A stretch of DNA of 64,000 nt from Rhyzopertha dominica. Taxonomy: Eukaryota; Arthropoda; Insecta; Coleoptera; Bostrichidae. This document shows positions 58,109 through 64,000 of the stretch, piece by piece. The stretch spans positions 1,736,001 to 1,800,000 of the forward strand of contig QCXZ01000137.1 in assembly GCA_025024175.1 (NCBI GenBank), written 5' to 3'. Numbering within the stretch: the stretch's first letter is position 1; every line of letters starts with the position of its first letter. A program made the translations under genes and the position numbers. Under the pieces are notes generated by a model. It saw nothing but the letters and a program-made list of their open reading frames with translations, had not been told where the DNA came from and made no database searches.

Positions 58109-58129
58109 TATTTATTGTTAGTTCCAGGT

Positions 58130-58430
58130 AATCAGTTTGAAAGTTTGAGTCCTTCAGTCATTGAAAGCTTCTTCTCATGGTAAAACTAAAATTTCTTCAA
58201 GGAAGATTTTGAGTGCAATTTCTCTCCCAATACTACGGATTAGTTCATGTAAAGGTAACTCACATGATTTTTCTATTTGGTATATGTATAAGCTAACTGG
58301 TTTCGATACACTAAAGCATCGTTCCCAATACCCGTATACCTATCAAATACGTTTTCAAAAGCTTTTAAGAGCAGTGGTGTTCAGCTGGTTTGCCTAAAAC
58401 TTTAGCCTGGACGTGAGAGTAGCTATAGTT
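58130..58430 (-). pseudogene. Jockey-like LINE RT N-terminal scrap
   Basis: Minus-strand YRNQLAYTY followed, in a shifted frame, by CELPLHELIRSIGREIALKI and FLEEIL. This resembles the QYAYR.GRS.DTALH.L...I...L..KEIAL..FLDIE region of jockey-type RTs. It forms the other half of the split element ending at 56895; the intervening catalytic core is missing. Confidence 0.65.
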
Positions 58431-60900
58431 GTCCTTTAAAAACGTGTCATCCTTTGAACACGGAGGAACTGAACTAAAATATGTAGCCGAGATGCATCGC
58501 TTTTCATGTGACTGAGTTCATTGCATTGTTCATATCGATTTGAATTAAAAAAAACCAACTCTGCGAAGTGGATTCCACAATGCTGGAACGTGCCTGGTTT
58601 AAAAAGGATTCGGAGTTTCAGATCAGAGTTATCAAAATTAATAAAAAAAATTAGGTGCCTAAGGCAAAATAACACTCAATGGAAAGGAGGCACTCTGGTT
58701 CAATACCACTATAAAGTTTTGAGTCCATTAATTGAATGGAACAATTCTTGCCTTAGTTGTCGCCTTAATTATTAATTATTATTAATTATTTTCCTCGCTT
58801 TCATCTGACTAGTGTCTATTTTCCAAACCGAAAGACAGTTTATAAGGGCGTAAGTTTCTTTTAGTTCACTCGGAGATGTGAGAAAATGAATATAGATTGT
58901 TTTCGAGGAGATGAGAGAAATATTAAGAAATGGATTTGGTAGTGTGTGTTCGCAACAATACACTCTTTTTTTTATCATAAACCGATTGCTGTATTGAGCG
59001 TTCTTTAATGGAACTCCATACAAAATACTTGCATTTCGTTTAACCATAATAATTCATTATACGCTCGTGTTTCTACGCGAACCGAACTTTCCTATATTCC
59101 TGCTGCATTAAACATGTCATCCCGCCGCCTAACGGTGCATTTGTAGCTGCAATAACTCGGGCAAGTAAACCGATAAAAAGAATTACCGGCGGTAGCGGGT
59201 CTTATGGACGTGAATTTTTCATGCGTCCTGGGGGTCCCGCCCGGGCCGTTTTTTAGAATATCTTCGACAGTCGTCACATGCGCTGTTTATGTCCGGGCGT
59301 AATTCGGGGACGGCGATATCAATAACATCGGGAAACGGATGGCGCAAAGGATTTATTCTGACTTTATCATCGGCACCTTTGGGCCGTAATTGGGCGGAAT
59401 GGAGGGCCAGTGGCGGCGGGGTCAAATAAGTGCATTCGAGTGAGAAATATACCCCCAGAATTTTTCGTGTTATTACGTTCAAGGAGTTTATGGAATAGGA
59501 TGAGCGTTGACAGCTTTGTATTGTTTCACTTGAAAATGTATGGCTGAGATCATTAGCCTGATGGAACAGCACACCCTTCTTTAGGTGTCCTCAGCATTTC
59601 ATGTTGTTTGCTTGCTACATATCCAAAAAACGACTAAAAGTCAACACCAAATTTCTTTTTTAATCATTGGCCAACATTCGGGGCACTCTGTACTCATCTT
59701 TTGTGCATCTAATTCTTTAGCCAGTATGTAGTCCACCATATAGTAAGTATCTTCCACAATGTTTCTGATGAATACTCGTCTCGAACAGCCCCAACCTCCC
59801 CACAAAACAAAAACATACCTAACCCGGAGTGTTCTGTTGAATAACCCAGAGGAGTCCGTGCCGCCGTTCACTAAGCGAAAAAGACAAANCTCCCGGAATT
59901 NGTAACGCGCCTCGCCTGATAATAATTCACCTCTCGTCCGGGAGAGGCGGTTAAGTCCGGCCAAACTTTCTTACATATCGCGCCGGCCGCCGATGATTTA
60001 TGGAAAATATTACGGACAGACGGCAAGAAAACTAACGAATTCTGAGGCGGTGTCCCCCGGGTCATCGGGGCCGCACACCGAATTTCATTCCGGACCATTG
60101 GCGTGTTATCTGAGGGAAGAAGTTGATGGGGACAGATGCTGAACGTGCAGCGATGTTTAGTGAAGGTTGTATTAAAAAAATAATGCATTTACGGCAGTAG
60201 AAAAAAATTAAGTTAAAATTTTCAAGCTCGTTTTCAAGCTTAAATGCTTGCTCAATAAAATTGCATTCAAAAACCCCGGACTTCCAGCGCTCTTAAAGGG
60301 TAAAACTTTGTTTCAAGTGTTATAATGACGATTCATTAGTATGAAAACAACTTTATTATACACCAAACTTACGAATTCCGGATTACAATAAATTGAAAAA
60401 AAAAACAGCATGCTGGATATACGCATAATAATCCCGAATTCTTATTGACAATTTAATATGTCGAATAGTTCTATTGGGACACAGTATGGTCTGCAAAGTT
60501 ACTAGTTTTAAAACAACTGTTTGGTTTATTCTGATTTATTAATTTCAATATTGTGTTCAAAAGGCAGATGATTGCCGTGTACTACAGCTGGAGAAAAGTG
60601 CTCATCCATTTTTTATAAAATGGCTTCGAATTACTTTTGTTGATTCTCAGGTTTCTTAAAATTTTTGAGCCCCGAGGACCTTCCTAGTCGCCATTTTTCC
60701 TTGCTTCACAATTTTCAGGTTGTCAACAGTTTGTCGAAGTACCATGAAGACAACTCTTGAATGTCGACTCATGTGTATGAAAACAACATTATTACTCATA
60801 TATATGAATTCTCTTCCAATTTGACATTAAAATTTGAACAACTAAACAGCACACTTGATATGTGCTTGGCTACTTGACCATCCAAACTAAGAAGTAGATG
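58431..60900. other. Non-coding stretch with a long GC-rich block at 59060-60150
   Basis: The block at 59060-60150 is the longest GC-rich tract in the window, with a break near 59570-59650. It contains cccgcccgggccgttttttag near 59236 and gccggccgccgatgatttat near 59982, plus N bases near 59888 and 59901. The 117-, 107- and 105-codon minus frames there have no recognisable domain. 58430-59060 and 60150-60900 are AT-rich; diverged copies of tatgaaaacaac.ttatta occur at 60340 and 60777. Confidence 0.35.
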
Positions 60901-60908
60901 TTACTTAC

Positions 60909-60947
60909 CTTTACGTTGCCGTGAATTCGCGTTTCAAGACAGTAGGG
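60909..60947 (-). other. Candidate 39-nt exon
   Basis: On the minus strand an acceptor-like cccctgacttcattacag is followed by 39 bases and a strong donor (gtaagtaac). Only one frame is open, reading PYCLETRIHGNVK. A second strong donor (ctccg|gtaagtaac) lies 560 bp upstream at 61513 near a GC-rich block. This could be the 5' part of a minus-strand transcript, but it is supported only by splice motifs. Confidence 0.25.
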
Positions 60948-62559
60948 CTGTAATGAAGTCAGGGGAATACTTCTCTCCGTAAGATCATAGCGCTGCACCG
61001 GCCGGTTTTGGCATGCGGACGAATATCTGTGGCGCGTCTACAGGATCAGTATTATAGTGGTTTTCATTTTTTTTTTGCTGATGCCTAGCCATATTTCGGA
61101 CTGTTGTGCTTCACTCTCCACTACTGAAATGGCTATTTTTAACACTAATTAATTTCCTTTTTAATATTAAAATTAATTTTCTCAAACTGCATGATCATAA
61201 ATTAGTCATACTGCGAAATCTCTAGGGCCCTTGATACAGAAATTTGTAATACATCAAATCGAAGTTTATGAATACTGATATTTTCTAAATATATATTGTC
61301 AAACACACAATGTTAAATATTTCAGCGCAGTATGCAACTTTATTTTTAAACGCACATTTTCTGTAGCATATTCCGATGCACCACATAAAATGTTGTACCT
61401 ACATGAGTATTTGTTTTCCATTTTTATTGAAAGGTTGCTAACCTACTGTCAAAGTTTCGCTTACATAAAATTGCGTATTTCATTTGTTACCAATAGTAAT
61501 GAAGTTACTTACCGGAGGGTGGCTGTTTTTTTGTGTAACATTTGCGTTTCTATTTCTACTTATAGGGTACTCGCCAGCGGTAATCAGTGTTTGAACTAAC
61601 CAACAGAAATTATTAAATCTTAAACAAAATGCGACAATATCAGCTCAGCTCTGGTCTCGCGCTATTTTTTCTACGCCCCTGCAGGAAGCGACGGCCGCCA
61701 CCGCCGGAAATGAGGCGGCTGTCTTCCTGTCGGGGGCGGGACATTTATAACCGATGTCGCTCTGCGGTCAAGCGGCCGTCTTTGTATTCCGCTCCAGGTC
61801 GGCGGTGGTCTGCTGGGAAACGGGCCGATCGACGACTTGAATTTCTTCCGTTGTTGATGGGAATCGTGACCGCGGCGGAAGTTTTGCCAGTTTTGAAATT
61901 GGCGAGGGACACTGACAGCGGGGGTGAAATATTGGTTGGGGAGGAGTTAAAATTGCCTTCGGAAGCTTCAAACGCGTCATATTCGACACGAGTGTCTAGA
62001 AATAAGGAAGGGTATTTGATCATAGCAAAAATTGCGAAACAAAGTTTAATTATTTAATATTCAGCCTAAAATGTGGGGTTAGAAACTAGCATATCCTTAT
62101 GAGAAGACTCCTTCTTGCTGATTTTTGTCTTCCCGACAAGTTTGTGAACCGTTGCTTGCTCCAGTTTTTTTATTATTATTTAATATTTCGACCGCTCAAA
62201 ACATACGTCAATAAATTGTGATAATTTTGCCTTTTGTGGATATAGATGTGTTTGATTAACAATTCTTCCTGGACATTTTGTAGTTTTTAAGTTTTCAAAA
62301 TCAGTACCTTAATGGGTAAACAAAAAAACAAATAATATCTATTGAGGGACCAGTTTTTATTGTAGGACTATTTTATACTTTCTAGCGGCTAGGTGTGGAA
62401 ATGTAAATGCAGTTGTTTGTCACCATCAGAGCTTCTTTGTTATTCCTTTCTACATCTTTAACCAAAGGAGGGTGTAAATTGACGTTATATATCCAACAAC
62501 AGCATCAGTATATACTACTATATTTTTAAAGCACAAAATTACGCTTCAGATGCTCTGCT
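60948..62559. other. Non-coding stretch with a GC-rich block at 61620-62040
   Basis: The block at 61620-62040 is open on both strands (142 codons plus, 92 minus) because of its composition. Neither translation shows a domain. It could be a promoter-proximal region for the minus-strand splice-donor candidate at 61513. The rest is AT-rich. Confidence 0.35.
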
Positions 62560-64000
62560 TGTGCTAATTAGAAACGCAATTTAGAGACGAGCGTTTGTTA
62601 TGAGTTCCATCCATTACGTACAGCTTGGAGGTGTAATAATATGAATGAGGCTATATTTATTAATAAGGGTAACAATGCCACGCCGGGTCATTACCACAAA
62701 CAAACACGTCTTGTTCATGACTAATGAGGTGAGAAACCATCACGCATGAAATCGCAAGCACGTGCCCAAGCTAGAGCGGAACAACAGTTTAGAAAAAAAT
62801 GAACACAAGAATATCGCATAATAAAATATTTATAATATTGCGATTAAAATTTTCATAGTACGTACCAGTCCAAAGAGTTATTTTGTCGCCTAATGTTTCA
62901 ATATCGGTTTGCAATATATTGCCTAAAGATCGGAGAAAAAATAGATCTCCATTACACGGTTATGTTTTTACAATATTTTGATTACGTGAATTAAAAACTA
63001 ACCTCCATCTTTAGGCATCCAATGGTCACAGAGTCACAAGTCATTGGCATAACCTTCCAAGAGCTAAGCTACAAGAAGCTTAAATGAACAAATGCATGTA
63101 GATATATTATCTGATGAACAGGTTTTGCTCCAACTATCAGTTCGTATATTTAAATAGGTAAGCAATACTGATTGTTTGAATACATACTTAAAAACATGAA
63201 ACAGAGAGCTGTATGAATTTGCAAACTTTAACCTCGCAGGAAAATGAAGCCCAATATATTGAATTCAGGTAACTAGGTACATAATATAATCATTATTCTG
63301 CATTCTGTGCTAGTCCTTAAATTATTTACGATTTCATAAAAACTGCATTAAATGTTAAATTACTCGGTACTTCAAATAGCTAACTGGAATGGCGCAAATG
63401 TGTTTGAAAATACAAAATTAAGCAAAAGTATACAGTTTCATCAAACTAATGTCCGGACTTCGCACTTATGTCGTAAATACCATTAATAAATATTTTGAAC
63501 TTGCGATACGTGTGTTGGTATTAAATTTTAGCAAACTTTTATGATATGAAGAGAAAGGAAAGAAACAAAAGAAAAATATAGACGTTTGTAAATCAATTCA
63601 AATCTAATCAAAAAGGCAGTATTTTACCAACCCTCTAGGGCTTTAAAATAGCATTAAAATAAGTCATTAACGTAATTTTATGCTCTCACACTTTATAAAT
63701 ACATAAATGTACGAATGTCCTATACCCCCATTTGGAAATTATTAAGTATTAAGGTATAGTGTCATTAATTAAAAAAAAAACAAGAATCCTGCGCCTCCAC
63801 CATTTTAACAATCAAAATATAATATTTTCCGTTAGATTTTAGCAATTGCCATGTTCCTTCACGCCACGAAAACAACTAGGGCGAAATAACACCTACCTCC
63901 AGCAACCCCTTACCGCGCCTCAAAAATTCCCTTACACACCCTTATCAAATTACTCGCGCGCAATTTCTCCCGCCGTAACAGATCTCGCGCTGCACGTCCG
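62560..64000. other. Non-coding end of window with two GC-richer blocks
   Basis: 62560-62790 contains gctaattagaaacgcaattt, catgactaatgaggtgag and acgtcttg words. 63830-64000 is C-rich and is cut by the window end. 62800-63830 is AT-rich; nothing recognised. Confidence 0.35.

Noticed and set aside
14355..59901. Scattered single N bases.
   Set aside because: They are isolated ambiguous calls, for example at about 14355, 15350, 25011, 38120, 47475, 55632 and 59888, not gaps or features.
59219..60188. Three 105-117 codon minus ORFs in the GC-rich block.
   Set aside because: Low-information, arginine/proline/glycine-rich text without motifs, including N bases; treated as composition artefacts.
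60340..60870. Diverged copies of a tatgaaaacaac word followed by similar sequence, suggesting LTRs.
   Set aside because: Similarity fades within about 90 bp, there are no TG/CA ends, primer-binding site or gag/pol between them.
61629..62057. 142-codon plus-strand ORF with an opposing 92-codon ORF.
   Set aside because: Both strands are open because of GC composition; no domain or plausible codon-use contrast, and it lies in one of the GC-rich non-coding blocks.
1..64000. tRNA genes, CRISPR arrays, operons.
   Set aside because: No cloverleaf with a proper T-arm consensus was found by eye, no regularly spaced short repeats other than the arrays listed, and the sequence is eukaryotic.

Overview
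The window is eukaryotic and almost certainly from an insect. The background is AT-rich and no cellular gene is convincingly complete. The decayed mobile elements belong to families common in insect genomes: Minos-like and other Tc1/mariner transposons, a DUF4817-type mariner relative, a FLYWCH/MULE transposase, jockey-like and other LINEs, a Penelope-like element with a GIY-YIG nuclease, and a DUF7869-type fragment. A beetle would fit, but the sequence alone does not prove the order.

Layout. 1917-4690 holds a 5'-truncated LINE (minus). 4745-5420 looks like a deletion derivative of a Penelope-like unit. 7.5-8.2 kb has a Tc-like scrap and a second Penelope-type RT scrap. 10385-11755 and 14599-15845 are two copies of one TA-flanked mariner-like element, and a third 3' end lies at 47877-48099. 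17124-17414 and 23286-23437 are two copies of a small unidentified insert, each flanked by 13-bp target-site duplications. 19290-21440 is the main Penelope-like element. Decayed LINE pieces lie at 22.1, 23.5 and 24.8 kb, and a DUF7869-type remnant at 27.0-27.8 kb. 28518-30161 is a well-preserved Minos-like transposon with doubled inverted repeats and a small intron. 31.5-37 kb is a LINE graveyard that includes a near-identical second copy of the 1.9-4.7 kb LINE. 38736-39989 is the longest intact ORF, a FLYWCH/MULE transposase. 42.6-43.7 kb is another LINE; 45.8-46.4 kb is an IS630-like remnant; 49449-50911 is another Tc1-like element. 51037-55628 is an unusual 4.6-kb unit with about 145-bp inverted termini, an 87-bp tandem array and a 5S rRNA-derived segment but no coding capacity. 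56.6-58.4 kb is a LINE nested inside an older jockey-like LINE.

Between the repeats, GC-rich, repeat-free blocks of about 200-1000 bp recur every few kilobases, many with TAATTA/CAATTA-type homeodomain cores. Together with the lack of complete host genes, a 32-nt exon-like sequence at 46877-46908 and minus-strand splice-donor matches near 60.9 and 61.5 kb, this suggests a gene desert or very long introns of a developmentally regulated gene. That is inference and needs cross-species alignment and RNA evidence. No tRNA gene, CRISPR array or operon was seen.

The mobile elements do not form one pathway. They are independent insertions and nearly all carry stops, frameshifts or truncations. The best candidates for something undescribed are the 51-55.6 kb inverted-repeat/5S composite, the small TSD-flanked insert family, and the near-intact Minos-like element that seems to have lost its start codon.
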